A DNA stretch of 64,000 bases from Pseudomonas graminis. GTDB taxonomy: Bacteria; Pseudomonadota; Gammaproteobacteria; Pseudomonadales; Pseudomonadaceae. The position numbers and the translations under genes are program-made. The notes under the pieces are model-generated. The model made no database searches, had not been told where the DNA came from, and saw nothing but the letters and a program-made list of their open reading frames with translations. Shown here piece after piece: positions 54,124 through 63,584 of this stretch. Position 1 is the stretch's first letter. The number at the start of each line of letters is the position of its first letter. The stretch covers positions 4,292,501 to 4,356,500 of the forward strand of contig NZ_CP053746.1 of the NCBI RefSeq assembly GCF_013201545.1, given 5' to 3'.

Positions 54124-54999
54124 TCACTGCGCCGGCGCAATCTGCTGCATCTTCTGCAGTAACGGAGCGTATTGCGCGTGGCCGACCGGGACGATTCCCG
54201 AGGCTTCCTGAGAATCGAGAAAGCCGCTCAAGCCTTGGTTATTCACCAGCATCGCGTCGCGGATCCTGGCCTTGATGTCGGCGCAGAGCGCGCCACGGAA
54301 GACGAACGGGTCGTAGTAGATGGGCTCCGAGCGCCACAACACGCTCAGGGTGGCGCGGCTGATCACGCCTCTGTTGAGGTATTCATCCACGCGGACACTG
54401 GACACGAATGCGGCCTCGACCTTGCGGTCCAGCACTGCGTCCAGCGACTTGTCGTGGGAGCCGGAGTACACCACCGAGCTGAAAAACTGCGGCAGGGGCA
54501 TGCCGATCCGAGCGGAGAACTCCGCGTTGGGGATGATGCTGCCCGAGGTACTGGCGGGGTCCGTGAGCGCCACCCGTTTGCCGCGCAGACCTTCGGTTTG
54601 CCCGGCCACGTCCTGGCGGGCCACGAGCAAGGCTTGATAATGCTGGCCGGCAGGGGTGAAGAAGCCTTTGGCGATGGTGAGGCTGGCGAACGGTTCGATG
54701 CGCGGATCACGTTGATACGCCAGGATGTAGGAAGCCGGCCCGAGCCAGGCCAGGTCCACCCCGCCCGATACGATGGCATCGACCACGCTTTCGTAAGAAG
54801 AAGAGGGCACGATCTCCACCGGGATGCCTGTCGCCCGACGCAGGTGTTCTATCAGCGGTCGCTGCTCGCGCAGCAGCACCTCCATGCTTTTCTTCGGAAT
54901 AACGGCGAGGCGCAGGCTCTGCTGCGAACATTGGCCATACGCCGGCTCGATCAGCATCACGCTCGCCAGCAGAGCCGCCAGAATTTTCACTGCACGCAT
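54124..54999 (-). CDS. PhnD-like periplasmic binding protein (partner of second GGDEF-EAL protein)
   Basis: 291 residues. Signal peptide ending EPAYGQ, then a PhnD-type fold: GGVDLAWLGPASYILAY, LTDPASTSGSIIPNAEF and VVYSGSHDKSLDAVLDRKVE align with the phosphonate-binding landmarks. No transporter genes nearby. Its start lies inside the end of the GGDEF-EAL gene (13-bp overlap), so the two are translated together and probably work together as a sensor. Confidence 0.87.
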   Translation of the reverse strand: MRAVKILAALLASVMLIEPAYGQCSQQSLRLAVIPKKSMEVLLREQRPLIEHLRRATGIPVEIVPSSSYESVVDAIVSGGVDLAWLGPASYILAYQRDPRIEPFASLTIAKGFFTPAGQHYQALLVARQDVAGQTEGLRGKRVALTDPASTSGSIIPNAEFSARIGMPLPQFFSSVVYSGSHDKSLDAVLDRKVEAAFVSSVRVDEYLNRGVISRATLSVLWRSEPIYYDPFVFRGALCADIKARIRDAMLVNNQGLSGFLDSQEASGIVPVGHAQYAPLLQKMQQIAPAQ

Positions 55000-57314
55000 G
55001 CTTCGCCTACCAGATTCATGAAGGGTGGGTACTCTTGCAACTGTGCGACGCTGAGGGGCCGGCTGAAATGGTAGCCCTGGACGATGTCACAGCCGGCCAG
55101 CTTCAGGCACACGACTTGCTCGCGGGTTTCCACGCCCTCGGCCACCACTTCAAGCCCCAGGCGCTTGGCCAGAATGATGGTGGAGGAGACGATCGGGTTG
55201 TCATCGGGGCTATTGGAGAGTGGGGCGATCAACGCGCGGTCGATCTTCAGCGTGTTCAACGGCAACAGTTGCAGATGCGCGAAGCCTGCGTAGCCGCTGC
55301 CGAAATCATCGAGGCTGATGCGCACGCCCGCCAGGCGCAGCCGCTGGAGGTGCTCAACGGCCAGGCCTTCAGGGTCGAGCAGGCAGGTTTCGGTGATCTC
55401 CACCTCCAGAAACTGCGGGGCAATGCCCCGTATTGCCAGCTCCCGCAGGAACCTGTCGCTGTAGTCCGCCTGATGCAGCTGGATCGCGGAAACATTGACG
55501 GCGACCTTCAGCGCCCGACCCTCGGCGTGCCAGCGCATCAAGTCCTCGCAGCTCAGGCGCAACACTTCCCAGCCGAGGTCGACGATGAAACCGTTGCGCT
55601 CAGCCATCGAAATGAAGCGGTCCGGATACAGCAGCCCGAAGTCTGGATGCTGCCACCGCACCAGCGCTTCATAACCCTCGACCTGCAGGGTGTCGAGCCT
55701 GATCTGCGGCTGATAGTGCAGAACGAACTGGTGATGGTTCAATGCATGGCTGAAGGTCTGTTCCAGCATGAATTCCTCGACGTCGGCGACGTTCAGCGAC
55801 GGGTCAAAGAAGCGGTACTGGCCGCGACCGGCGCGCTTGGCGGAGTACATCGCCGCGTCCGCGCCGCGAATGAGCTCTTCGACGTCCTGACCGTCCCGGG
55901 GGCAGATGCTGACGCCGACGCTGGGGCTGGTCATGACTTCATGGTCGTTGAGCGAGTACACCGCCGATAACTTTTCGACCAGCGCCCGCGCCCAGCCATC
56001 GATCTGTTCTTCACTGCGCTCGCCTGCCAGCAGGATGACGAATTCGTCACCGCCGAACCTCGCCGCTTCATCGCCGGGTTCAAGCATGCGGGAGATGCGC
56101 CCCGCGACGGCCTGCAGCAGCATGTCGCCGACCTTGTGCCCCAGCGAGTCGTTGATTGATTTGAAGCGGTCCATGTCGATGAACAGGATGGCCAGCAATC
56201 GGCGCCTGCCGCGCTGTCTGGCGAGTACTTGCGTGGTCAGCTCCATGAACTGGCGACGGTTGTGCAGGCCACTCAGGTGATCCGTCGCAGCGGCATGGCT
56301 GCTGCGGCGATGTTCGTCCTCCAGTCGGCTGATCAGTTGTTGATTGATGAGCTGGGCGTCTTCAAGGGCGGTGAAGGCTTCCTGACGCTTGCGCAGCACC
56401 CGCAACGTCCAGAACAGGGCGCCCAGAATCAGCACGGTCATGGACAGGTTCAGCCAGAATTGCTGCCGCGAGGCGAGCAGGGAGGACGCAAGGATTTCGT
56501 CCTCCGCCTGGCTCACGACAACGCTGAAACCCCGCTGTGGCACGCGCAGGTACAGGCTTTGAAAAAGGCCGGCCGGGGAATGTTGAGGCAGCATTCCCGC
56601 CACCGGGCCGTCACCCGGCAGCTCGGGCGTCATCGGTGCACCGGAGAACACCACGCCGCTGCTGCTGATCCGCACTCGCTCTCGGCCGATGTTATCGATC
56701 AGCCGCATCATCCCGCTCTGGCCGAGATCAATGTGCTCGAACAGGGCCGCGAGGTAGCCGATGTCCAGTTGGATCAAGAGGACGTTATCCAGCCTGCCGG
56801 TGAACGGATCGGTAAGCGGCAAGAGGAACGGCAGACGCCAGCTGGGTCCAAGGGGTGTTGTCTGTGGGCCGAGGGAAGAGGGCAGAAGCGCCTTCAAACC
56901 GTACCGGGCCGAGTGATCCTGCAACTGGGTGAGCCACAGAGAAGGTAATTGGGCAGGCTCATCGCTGTGGCTGGCAGAGATCAACTGGCCGTCGACGGCA
57001 TACAGGCTCATGCGTTTGAATACCGGGTCCTCGGCCAACATCCGCACCAGGCCTTGATGCTGCACGCCCAACGCCTGCATATCGCTGCGGGCCACCCCGC
57101 CGATGGCCTGGGCCCTGTCGACCAACTGACGCAGGTTTTCGGCGGCGATGGTGGCCAGATTCAAATGCTCGGCCGCCTTGGCTGCCAGCGCCTCCTCGCG
57201 AGATGAGGCTTTTTGCTGGTAATGCAGTCCCCACAGGAACAGCAAGGTCGCCGCGCAGAGCAATACCAATAGCGATTGAATGAAACGGAGCGAGGACAAC
57301 GATCGAGGGATCAC
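54987..57314 (-). CDS. Membrane GGDEF-EAL protein with large periplasmic domain
   Basis: 775 residues. TM about 12-30, periplasmic dCache-like sensor about 31-287, TM about 288-306, coiled coil, GGDEF about 335-500 with intact GGDEF at 421-425, EAL from about 515 to the end with YEALVRW and DDFGSGYAGF. No RxxD inhibitory site before GGDEF (EPGD there). Potentially bifunctional in c-di-GMP turnover. Overlaps the PhnD-like gene, the second such pairing in this window but in the opposite gene order to 28956-32754. Confidence 0.92.
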   Translation of the reverse strand: MIPRSLSSLRFIQSLLVLLCAATLLFLWGLHYQQKASSREEALAAKAAEHLNLATIAAENLRQLVDRAQAIGGVARSDMQALGVQHQGLVRMLAEDPVFKRMSLYAVDGQLISASHSDEPAQLPSLWLTQLQDHSARYGLKALLPSSLGPQTTPLGPSWRLPFLLPLTDPFTGRLDNVLLIQLDIGYLAALFEHIDLGQSGMMRLIDNIGRERVRISSSGVVFSGAPMTPELPGDGPVAGMLPQHSPAGLFQSLYLRVPQRGFSVVVSQAEDEILASSLLASRQQFWLNLSMTVLILGALFWTLRVLRKRQEAFTALEDAQLINQQLISRLEDEHRRSSHAAATDHLSGLHNRRQFMELTTQVLARQRGRRRLLAILFIDMDRFKSINDSLGHKVGDMLLQAVAGRISRMLEPGDEAARFGGDEFVILLAGERSEEQIDGWARALVEKLSAVYSLNDHEVMTSPSVGVSICPRDGQDVEELIRGADAAMYSAKRAGRGQYRFFDPSLNVADVEEFMLEQTFSHALNHHQFVLHYQPQIRLDTLQVEGYEALVRWQHPDFGLLYPDRFISMAERNGFIVDLGWEVLRLSCEDLMRWHAEGRALKVAVNVSAIQLHQADYSDRFLRELAIRGIAPQFLEVEITETCLLDPEGLAVEHLQRLRLAGVRISLDDFGSGYAGFAHLQLLPLNTLKIDRALIAPLSNSPDDNPIVSSTIILAKRLGLEVVAEGVETREQVVCLKLAGCDIVQGYHFSRPLSVAQLQEYPPFMNLVGEACVQ

Positions 57315-57459
57315 TGGATGCTTCCGGCAGAATATGGTGGCACTTTAATACCAGATTGTTGCCATCCCGTGACGGTTTCTTCCTGCGCACTTATGGACGG
57401 TCATGGCAACGCAGGTTTCGCCGCTAGAATGCGTAGGACAACCCTTTCGGACTTATCCC

Positions 57460-57675
57460 ATGGCTTTCGACTGGCACAGCGATCCGCTTTCCCGAAACAC
57501 CCCTGTGACTCAGGATTACCGCAACACCCAGAACGTGCGCCGCTTCATGACCGGGCAGTGCGGACCGGCCTTTAAATTCGACCGCGACTTCATGGCCTGG
57601 ATACGCAACGACACCCGCAAGACCCTGGGCGATGTGGTTGATGAATGGCAGCGCCGGCATGGCCATAAAGCCTGA
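57460..57675 (+). CDS. DUF6434 domain protein
   Basis: 71 residues. MAFDWHSDPLSRNTPVTQDY then NTQNVRRFMTGQCGPAFKFD is the DUF6434 signature, often found as a C-terminal module of larger proteins. Start at 57460 set by that motif; Shine-Dalgarno weak. Function unknown. Confidence 0.75.
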   Translation: MAFDWHSDPLSRNTPVTQDYRNTQNVRRFMTGQCGPAFKFDRDFMAWIRNDTRKTLGDVVDEWQRRHGHKA

Positions 57676-57691
57676 CGACAGAGGGGAAAAC

Positions 57692-58318
57692 ATGTTCACC
57701 TTATTTGGGGCCGAGAGATCCGGCTCGGCCGCCATCGAGATGGCACTTACCCTGTGTGGCGCCGAATACCGCCTGGTCCCCGCCTGTTCGTGGGAAGCGG
57801 GCGCCGGGCAGGACGAGTTGAGACGCTTGAATCCGCTGATGCAGGTGCCGACCCTGGTCATCCCCGGTGGTGGCGTGCTGACGGAGAGCGCGGCCATCCT
57901 CACCCATCTGGGCCTGGCATTTCCGCTGTCCGGCCTTTTGGCTCACGACGTTCTTGAACGTGCCCAACAACTCCGTGCGCTAGCGTACATCACCACCAAC
58001 TGCTATGCCTCCATTGGCCTGATCGACTACCCGGAACGGTGGCTGCCTGACGCCGATCCCGATCAACTGGATCGCTTGGTCGCAGGCGCCCGGCGCAAAT
58101 TGCACAGTCAGTGGGAGGTTTTCAGCGATGTGTTTGACAACCCGGTGGCCTGGCACCCACAGGCACCTGGCGCGGTTGAAATGCTTGCTGTCGTAGTCAG
58201 CCAGTGGAGCGGGGCGCGGGATCATTTGCAGAGGGCTCGGCCCGGATTTCACTCGTCTTTAGAGACGGTTGACCGCCATCCCGTTGTCAGTGCGGTTCTT
58301 CAGCGGCACGGCTGGTGA
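57692..58318 (+). CDS. Glutathione S-transferase family protein
   Basis: 208 residues. Thioredoxin-like N-domain (MFTLFGAERSGSAAIEMALT, LMQVPTLVIPGGGVLTESAA with the glutathione-binding ES) and an all-helical C-domain. GAGGGG before the ATG at 57692 sets the start. Follows the DUF6434 gene by 16 bp and may be cotranscribed. Confidence 0.85.
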   Translation: MFTLFGAERSGSAAIEMALTLCGAEYRLVPACSWEAGAGQDELRRLNPLMQVPTLVIPGGGVLTESAAILTHLGLAFPLSGLLAHDVLERAQQLRALAYITTNCYASIGLIDYPERWLPDADPDQLDRLVAGARRKLHSQWEVFSDVFDNPVAWHPQAPGAVEMLAVVVSQWSGARDHLQRARPGFHSSLETVDRHPVVSAVLQRHGW

Positions 58319-58333
58319 CTGGGAAACAAGTCA

Positions 58334-59140
58334 TCACCCCCACTGACTGCGCAGTTTCGCCGGGCTCGTGCCCAAACGGAGCCGGAAGGCGGTCGCCATA
58401 TGGGCCTGGGAGCTGAAGCCGCAGGCAGGGGCGATCTCTGCCAGTCTCGCATTTGAGTCGCGCATCAGGGTCCGTGCCTTGGCCACGCGCCTGTCGATCA
58501 GGTAACTGTGCGGACTTTTGCCTGTGGTGTTTTTGAAGGCCCGAATGAAATACCCCTCGGACAACCCCAGCATGTCCGCCATGGCGTGCACCCCCAGCGG
58601 CCCGTCGATGCCTGCGTCGATGAACTCATCCAGCCTGCGCATCCGGCTGCCGTTGATCGAGCCTTGCAGCGGCGTGTCGTGGGGGCTTCGGTCAGCGACC
58701 CGTTCAGCCAGCGCCAGCGCCCAGCCCTCCCAGTCGTCCGCAGGCGAGGACTGCAGCAACGCGGCGCGCATCTTCATCGCCAGAGGGATCGCCTGTGCAT
58801 CGATGCGGTTGTTAAAGGCTTGGTCGCCCGTCAGCGCAAGCTCGTCCGTGCGCAGCAGCCGCAGGTATTCACCACCCGTGGGCGACTCCGACAACACGTC
58901 GCAACCGGCGGGCACGAACGCGAGGCCGTTGGGCAGCGCATCGAAAGGTTGCACCCGATCGCTGCCAATGGCGTGCAGGCCGCGCTGGCTTTCGAAGGCG
59001 AAACCAATCGCCGCCTGAGCCGCCACGTAACGGGTGGCGTAACCGGCGGCGGGGAGCAATTCGATCATCCACGGGCCTGCCTCGACACGGCGAACCGGTT
59101 CAGGCGGGGGCGGGCGAGGCGGGCGTGTTGTCGGGTTCAT
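58334..59140 (-). CDS. AraC-family transcriptional regulator
   Basis: 268 residues. C-terminal HTH pair: VHAMADMLGLSEGYFIRAFK and LAEIAPACGFSSQAHMATAF. N-terminal domain proline-rich at the start, then a cupin-like region. Divergent from the threonine-dehydratase-like gene at 59246, its likely target. Convergent with the GST gene. Confidence 0.88.
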   Translation of the reverse strand: MNPTTRPPRPPPPEPVRRVEAGPWMIELLPAAGYATRYVAAQAAIGFAFESQRGLHAIGSDRVQPFDALPNGLAFVPAGCDVLSESPTGGEYLRLLRTDELALTGDQAFNNRIDAQAIPLAMKMRAALLQSSPADDWEGWALALAERVADRSPHDTPLQGSINGSRMRRLDEFIDAGIDGPLGVHAMADMLGLSEGYFIRAFKNTTGKSPHSYLIDRRVAKARTLMRDSNARLAEIAPACGFSSQAHMATAFRLRLGTSPAKLRSQWG

Positions 59141-59245
59141 GGCATTGATACTAATGAAGTGCGCGGCAAAAAGTCAGGTCAGTTTTTTGAAAGCCGGCGC
59201 GGCGGGGCTGTACCTAGACTGGGCCACATTTTCAAGGAGACGCCC

Positions 59246-60202
59246 ATGCACGGACTGACACGCGACGATATCGAACAGGCCGCTCGCCAAGTGTATGCGG
59301 TCATGCCGCCGACCGCTCAATATGCCTGGCCGTTACTGGCCGAGCGGCTAAACACCACGGTCTGGGTCAAACATGAAAACCACACGCCCACCGGCGCCTT
59401 CAAAGTGCGCGGCGGGATTACCTTCATGCACTGGCTCAAGCGCACTTACCCGGCCGTCAAAGGCATCGTCACCGCGACCCGTGGCAATCATGGTCAGAGC
59501 CTGGCGCTGGCCGCCACGGCATTGGGCTTGAGTGCGTCGATCGTAGTGCCGGAAGGCAATTCGCCGGAAAAGAACAACGCCATGCGCGCCCTCGGCGGCA
59601 CCGTGATCGAATGCGGCCGGGATTTCGACGAAGCCCGGGAAGAGGCCGCGCGGCTGGCCGACGTGCATGGGCACTATCTGGTCCCGCCTTTCCACATCGA
59701 GTTACTCAAGGGCGTGGCCACGTATGCGCTGGAGTTGTTCATGGCTGCGCCGGATCTGGACACGGTTTACGTGCCGATCGGCTGCGGGTCGGGGATTTGC
59801 GGCGTCATTGCGGCCCGCGACGCGTTGGGCCTGCAGACCAAGGTAGTCGGCGTGGTGTCCACCGAAGCAGCGGCTGCGAAGTGGTCGTTCGAAGAAGGCA
59901 CCCTTTTGCAGACCCCATCGGCGAATACCTTTGCCGACGGCCTTGCCGTGCGCCAGCCCATTCCTGCCGCCTTCGCGATCTATCGAGCAGGTGCAGAGCG
60001 CATCGTTGCTGTCAGCGAGGAAGAAATCGCCGAGGCCATGCGCGTCTATTACACCGACACCCACAACCTCGTGGAGGGTGCAGGCGCCGCTGCACTGGCG
60101 GCGCTCATTCAGGAACGCCAGGCCATGGCAGGGAAGAAGGTCGGGGTCATTCTGTCTGGCGGGAATGTGGATCGGTCGGTGTATGCGCGGGTGATAGGCT
60201 GA
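59246..60202 (+). CDS. Threonine/serine dehydratase-like PLP enzyme
   Basis: 318 residues, fold type II. PLP lysine Lys53 in HTPTGAFKVRGG, phosphate loop in VPIGCGSGICGVIA, and TRGNHGQSLALAA binding the substrate carboxylate. No ACT domain, so a catabolic threonine-dehydratase or EutB-like enzyme producing 2-oxo acids and ammonia. AAGGAGA precedes the ATG at 59246. Probably controlled by the divergent AraC protein. Confidence 0.88.
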   Translation: MHGLTRDDIEQAARQVYAVMPPTAQYAWPLLAERLNTTVWVKHENHTPTGAFKVRGGITFMHWLKRTYPAVKGIVTATRGNHGQSLALAATALGLSASIVVPEGNSPEKNNAMRALGGTVIECGRDFDEAREEAARLADVHGHYLVPPFHIELLKGVATYALELFMAAPDLDTVYVPIGCGSGICGVIAARDALGLQTKVVGVVSTEAAAAKWSFEEGTLLQTPSANTFADGLAVRQPIPAAFAIYRAGAERIVAVSEEEIAEAMRVYYTDTHNLVEGAGAAALAALIQERQAMAGKKVGVILSGGNVDRSVYARVIG

Positions 60203-60236
60203 AACGGCAAGCGACAAGCGGTTCAGCGGCGGCCGT

Positions 60237-61040
60237 TCAGCGGGGTAGTGGGTGGAAGATGTAATCGTCGGTCGGTGAGTCAGCCAGGGGCACGGACTGG
60301 GTGTGGAGATAATCCCTCAACGCGGGGTCCTCTGCCTTGATCTGCCAAGGCTGCGCAGCAGCGCCAGCATTGACTTCGGCACCTTCGCACGCAGCAAGCA
60401 AGGTCTCGACCGAAGGCTGGTGAATGACCAGGCCGTTGCCTTTCCAGCCGGCGACGGTCAAACCAAGGCTTTCGCATACCGCCACCTTGCGCCGGGCATC
60501 CTCGCGGTCGGACTGGCGCGATTGCTGGACCAGCATCGCCAATCCCTGATCCGACGCCAGCAGGCTGCCCTGCTGCCAGCTTTCCGGCGGGCAGTCCTTG
60601 GCTTGAGGTTTCAGCTCAATGAAAGGACTGATCTCCATCGGGTAGATCCGGCACACCAGCGGACGCTCCAGGTACACCGAACAGAGGCCGTCCTTTTGAA
60701 GGTTCGGGCATTCAGGGATCGCGTTGGCCGCCAGAATCACCGTTACCCGCAGGGTGCCCGAACCGCCAGGGACCGGCGCGGATCGCCCGGCGTTGTAGGC
60801 GTACTCGGCCGATCCAACCGGCCAGAGCGACTCATCGAACGCCTCAAGCAAAACCCCGACAGAATGGCCGCGTTTTAGCCAGGTCACTGCTTCACTCAGG
60901 GTCAAGGGGACGAAGCGGCCGCGGCAGCACGCGCCGCAGCCGACGCACTCGAAGCGCATGTCGGGGTCTACGTTCGGAGGGTTGGCTGTTGAGGGAATTG
61001 TTGAGTCGTTGATGTCTAGGTCGCCTGGGCCGCTATTCAT
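60237..61040 (-). CDS. YkgJ-family cysteine-cluster protein
   Basis: 267 residues. FECVGCGACCRGRFVPLT opens the Zn/Fe-cysteine cluster domain, with further cysteines in IPECPNLQKDGLCSVY and LVCRIYPME. Binds a metal cluster by family; role unknown. Start at 61040 has no clear ribosome-binding site; an internal Met at the domain start is possible. Confidence 0.8.
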   Translation of the reverse strand: MNSGPGDLDINDSTIPSTANPPNVDPDMRFECVGCGACCRGRFVPLTLSEAVTWLKRGHSVGVLLEAFDESLWPVGSAEYAYNAGRSAPVPGGSGTLRVTVILAANAIPECPNLQKDGLCSVYLERPLVCRIYPMEISPFIELKPQAKDCPPESWQQGSLLASDQGLAMLVQQSRQSDREDARRKVAVCESLGLTVAGWKGNGLVIHQPSVETLLAACEGAEVNAGAAAQPWQIKAEDPALRDYLHTQSVPLADSPTDDYIFHPLPR

Positions 61041-61158
61041 TGAACGGGGATCATACGGCGGTTAGCTCAATCCGGTTAGTCCCGTGTGCGGCCATCAGCG
61101 GGGCGAGCCATTCCCACTGGCTGATGCGATGGATCAGCGACCCACGTTTTTCCAGGCC

Positions 61159-61932
61159 TCAGCTCATCCAGTTGCCACCGTCGACGTTGTAGGTCTGGGC
61201 GACGACATAATCGCTTTCCGCTGACGCGAGAAAGATCGCCATGCCGGTCAGGTCCTCGGCGGTGCCCATGCGACCGTAGGGCACTTCTTCGCCAACGAGC
61301 CTTTTCTTCTCCCCCAGCGGCCGGTTCTCGTGTCTGGCAAACAGCGCGTCGACGCCGTCCCAATGCTCGCCATCAACGACGCCCGGTGCGATCGCGTTGA
61401 CGTTGATCCGGTGTTTGATCAGGTTCAACCCGGCGGACTGGGTCAGGCTGATGACCGCGGCCTTGGTCGCGCAGTAGACGCCCACCAGTGCCTCGCCGCG
61501 CCGCCCGGCCTGGCTCGCCATGTTGATGATCTTGCCGCCATGACCCTGGGCGATCATCTGCTTCGCCGCCGCCTGGAGGGTGAACAACGTGCCAGCTACA
61601 TTGATGGAGAACAGGCGCTCGTAGCTCTCGCGGGTGATGTCCGTAATGGGCGCGAGATCAAACAGCGCGGCGTTGTTGATCAAAATATCCAGCTTGCCGG
61701 TGGTGGCAACGACGGCCGCCATGGCCGCGTCGATGGACGTTTGATCGGTGACATCCATCCTCACTGCGTAGGCACTGGCCCCTAGTTCGGTGGCGGTCTG
61801 GGTCGCGCGCTCCAGGTTGATGTCTGCGATGGCGACCGTCGCGCCCTCGCGAATGTAGGCTTCGGCGTAGGCCCGCCCGATACCTCGCGCCGAGCCGGTG
61901 ATCAGTGCGCTTTTACCTTCGAGTCGTTTCAT
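61159..61932 (-). CDS. SDR dehydrogenase, sorbitol/L-iditol 2-dehydrogenase-like
   Basis: 257 residues. TGSARGIGRAYAEAY (cofactor loop), NNAALFD, Ser-Tyr-Lys triad in MASQAGRRGEALVGVYCATK, and the C-terminal YNVDGGNWMS typical of the SmoS sorbitol/galactitol dehydrogenase group (polyol to ketose with NAD). Lies 55 bp after a polyol-type binding protein gene. After its stop the same frame continues open for 35 more codons (61158-61054). Confidence 0.85.
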   Translation of the reverse strand: MKRLEGKSALITGSARGIGRAYAEAYIREGATVAIADINLERATQTATELGASAYAVRMDVTDQTSIDAAMAAVVATTGKLDILINNAALFDLAPITDITRESYERLFSINVAGTLFTLQAAAKQMIAQGHGGKIINMASQAGRRGEALVGVYCATKAAVISLTQSAGLNLIKHRINVNAIAPGVVDGEHWDGVDALFARHENRPLGEKKRLVGEEVPYGRMGTAEDLTGMAIFLASAESDYVVAQTYNVDGGNWMS

Positions 61933-61987
61933 AAAAAGAGTCATCCGTCATGCGGTGAGAACCGGCCGACGTCCGTCGGCGGTGGGT

Positions 61988-63301
61988 TTATTTCTTTGGG
62001 TAGCCGGCGCGCTTCATCTCCCGCTCCGTCGTCGACTGCGCGGCAGCCAGTGCCTGCTCGACGGAGGTCTGGCCGGTGAGTGCGGCGGAGAAGAGCTTGC
62101 CCACCGACGTGCCGATGGCCTGGAATTCCGGGATGGTCACGTACTGAATGCCAACATAGGGCACAGGCTTGGCCGACGGGTGCGTCGGATCGGCGTGCTT
62201 CATCATCTCCAGCGTCACTTTGGCGAACGGCGCAGCCTGGAGGTAGGCATCGCTGTAGGTGGAGGTGCGGGTGCCAGGCGGCACGTTGGTGATGCCGTCT
62301 TTCTGCGCCACCAGCTGGATGTATTCCTTGGAGGTGGCCCAGGTGGTGAAGGCCTTGGCGGCGTCTTTGTGTCTGGAGGTCGCCGGGATTGCCAGAGACC
62401 AGGCGTACAGCCAGGACGAACCCTTGTCGGTCACTTCAACGGGTGCTGGCGCGAAGCCCACGCTGTCCACGACACGGCTCTGTTCCTTGTCGGTGGTGAA
62501 CGAGCCCGCCACGCTGGCGTCGACCCAGATCGCGCATTTGCCGCTGTTGAACAGGGCGAGGGTTTCGTTGAAACCGTTACTGGAGACGCCGGGCGGCCCG
62601 TAGTTTTTCAGCGTGTTGACGTAGAAATCGGCAGCGGCCTTCCACTCGGGGCTGGTCAGCTCGGGGCGCCATTGCTCGTCGAACCAGCGGGCGCCGAAGG
62701 CGTTGGCCATCGTTGTCAGCAAGGCCATGTTCTCGCCCCAGCCGGCCTTGCCTCGCAGGCACATGCCGTACTGACCCTGATCCGGGTGATGCAGTTTGGC
62801 GGCAAACGCCCCGAGTTGGGTCCAGGTCGGGTGCTCGGGCATGCTCAGCCCGGCTTGCTTGAACAGGTCGGTCCGGTAGTAGGTCACCGTGCTCTCGCCG
62901 TAGAAGGGCAACGCATACAGCGTGTCGTTGACCGACAGGCCCTGGCGCACGGAGGGGATGATGTCGTCGAGGTCGTAGCTGGCGGGCAGGTCCTTCATCG
63001 GCTCCAACCAGTTTTTTGCGCCCCACAATGGCGTCTCGTAGGTGCCGATGGTCAACACATCGAACTGGCCGCCCTGGGTCGCGATGTCAGTCGTCAGCCG
63101 TTGGCGCAGGACGTTCTCTTCGAGCACCACCCAGTTGAGTTTGATGTCGGGGTGCTGCTCTTCGAACACCCTGGAGAGCCGCTGCATGCGGATCATGTCG
63201 TTGTTATTGACCGTCGCGATGGTGATGGTCTCGGCAGCATGACTGACCCCAGCCAGAGACAGGCCGGCAGCCAGCAGCAGCGCGTGATGGGTGATCTTCA
63301 T
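61988..63301 (-). CDS. Polyol-type ABC substrate-binding protein (MtlE/SmoE-like)
   Basis: 437 residues, SBP_bac_1 family. Signal peptide ending GVSHAAE, then TITIATVNNNDMIRMQRLSR and WVVLEENVLRQRLTTDIATQ, characteristic of mannitol/sorbitol-binding proteins. GGAG six bases before the ATG at 63301. In known mtl/smo loci this gene is followed by two permeases and an ATPase; here only the SDR follows, so the permease must come from elsewhere or the locus is reduced. Confidence 0.87.
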   Translation of the reverse strand: MKITHHALLLAAGLSLAGVSHAAETITIATVNNNDMIRMQRLSRVFEEQHPDIKLNWVVLEENVLRQRLTTDIATQGGQFDVLTIGTYETPLWGAKNWLEPMKDLPASYDLDDIIPSVRQGLSVNDTLYALPFYGESTVTYYRTDLFKQAGLSMPEHPTWTQLGAFAAKLHHPDQGQYGMCLRGKAGWGENMALLTTMANAFGARWFDEQWRPELTSPEWKAAADFYVNTLKNYGPPGVSSNGFNETLALFNSGKCAIWVDASVAGSFTTDKEQSRVVDSVGFAPAPVEVTDKGSSWLYAWSLAIPATSRHKDAAKAFTTWATSKEYIQLVAQKDGITNVPPGTRTSTYSDAYLQAAPFAKVTLEMMKHADPTHPSAKPVPYVGIQYVTIPEFQAIGTSVGKLFSAALTGQTSVEQALAAAQSTTEREMKRAGYPKK

Positions 63302-63584
63302 GGTGATCTCCACTCCACGCCGGTGGCGCGGAATCGTTATTGTTGTTAACCACTGCCATCCCACGAGTGACTCCGGGCAGTGGCGAGTCGATTACAGCAG
63401 CTTGCACGCCCTGCAACAAACACGCTGAGGATGGGCCACTGATGCTTTTTTAACCGCGCAGCCCGGCCCTGCGCCCGGCTAAAAAAGTATCAGCGCGCAG
63501 CGACAGGCGAGGTGGAGCAGGGCGATGCAATGGGCGTATGGTGCGTCGATGCATGCGCCAACAACGACAAAAAAGGGGCAGACC
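63302..63584. other. Divergent regulatory region of the polyol locus
   Basis: 283 bp between the binding-protein gene and the AraC gene. No gene. Holds the long inverted repeat at 63439-63493. Confidence 0.6.
63439..63493. promoter_or_regulatory. 18-bp inverted repeat, candidate MtlR-type operator
   Basis: CTGATGCTTTTTTAACCG (63439-63456) and CGGCTAAAAAAGTATCAG (63476-63493), inverted and matching at 16 of 18 positions, 19 bp apart. Placed between divergent polyol binding-protein and AraC genes. Likely contact point for the AraC regulator; alternatively a hairpin. Confidence 0.55.

Noticed and set aside
58508..59245. A long N-terminal extension of the threonine-dehydratase-like gene
   Set aside because: The extension is antisense to a good AraC gene and lacks protein character; AAGGAGA places the start at 59246.
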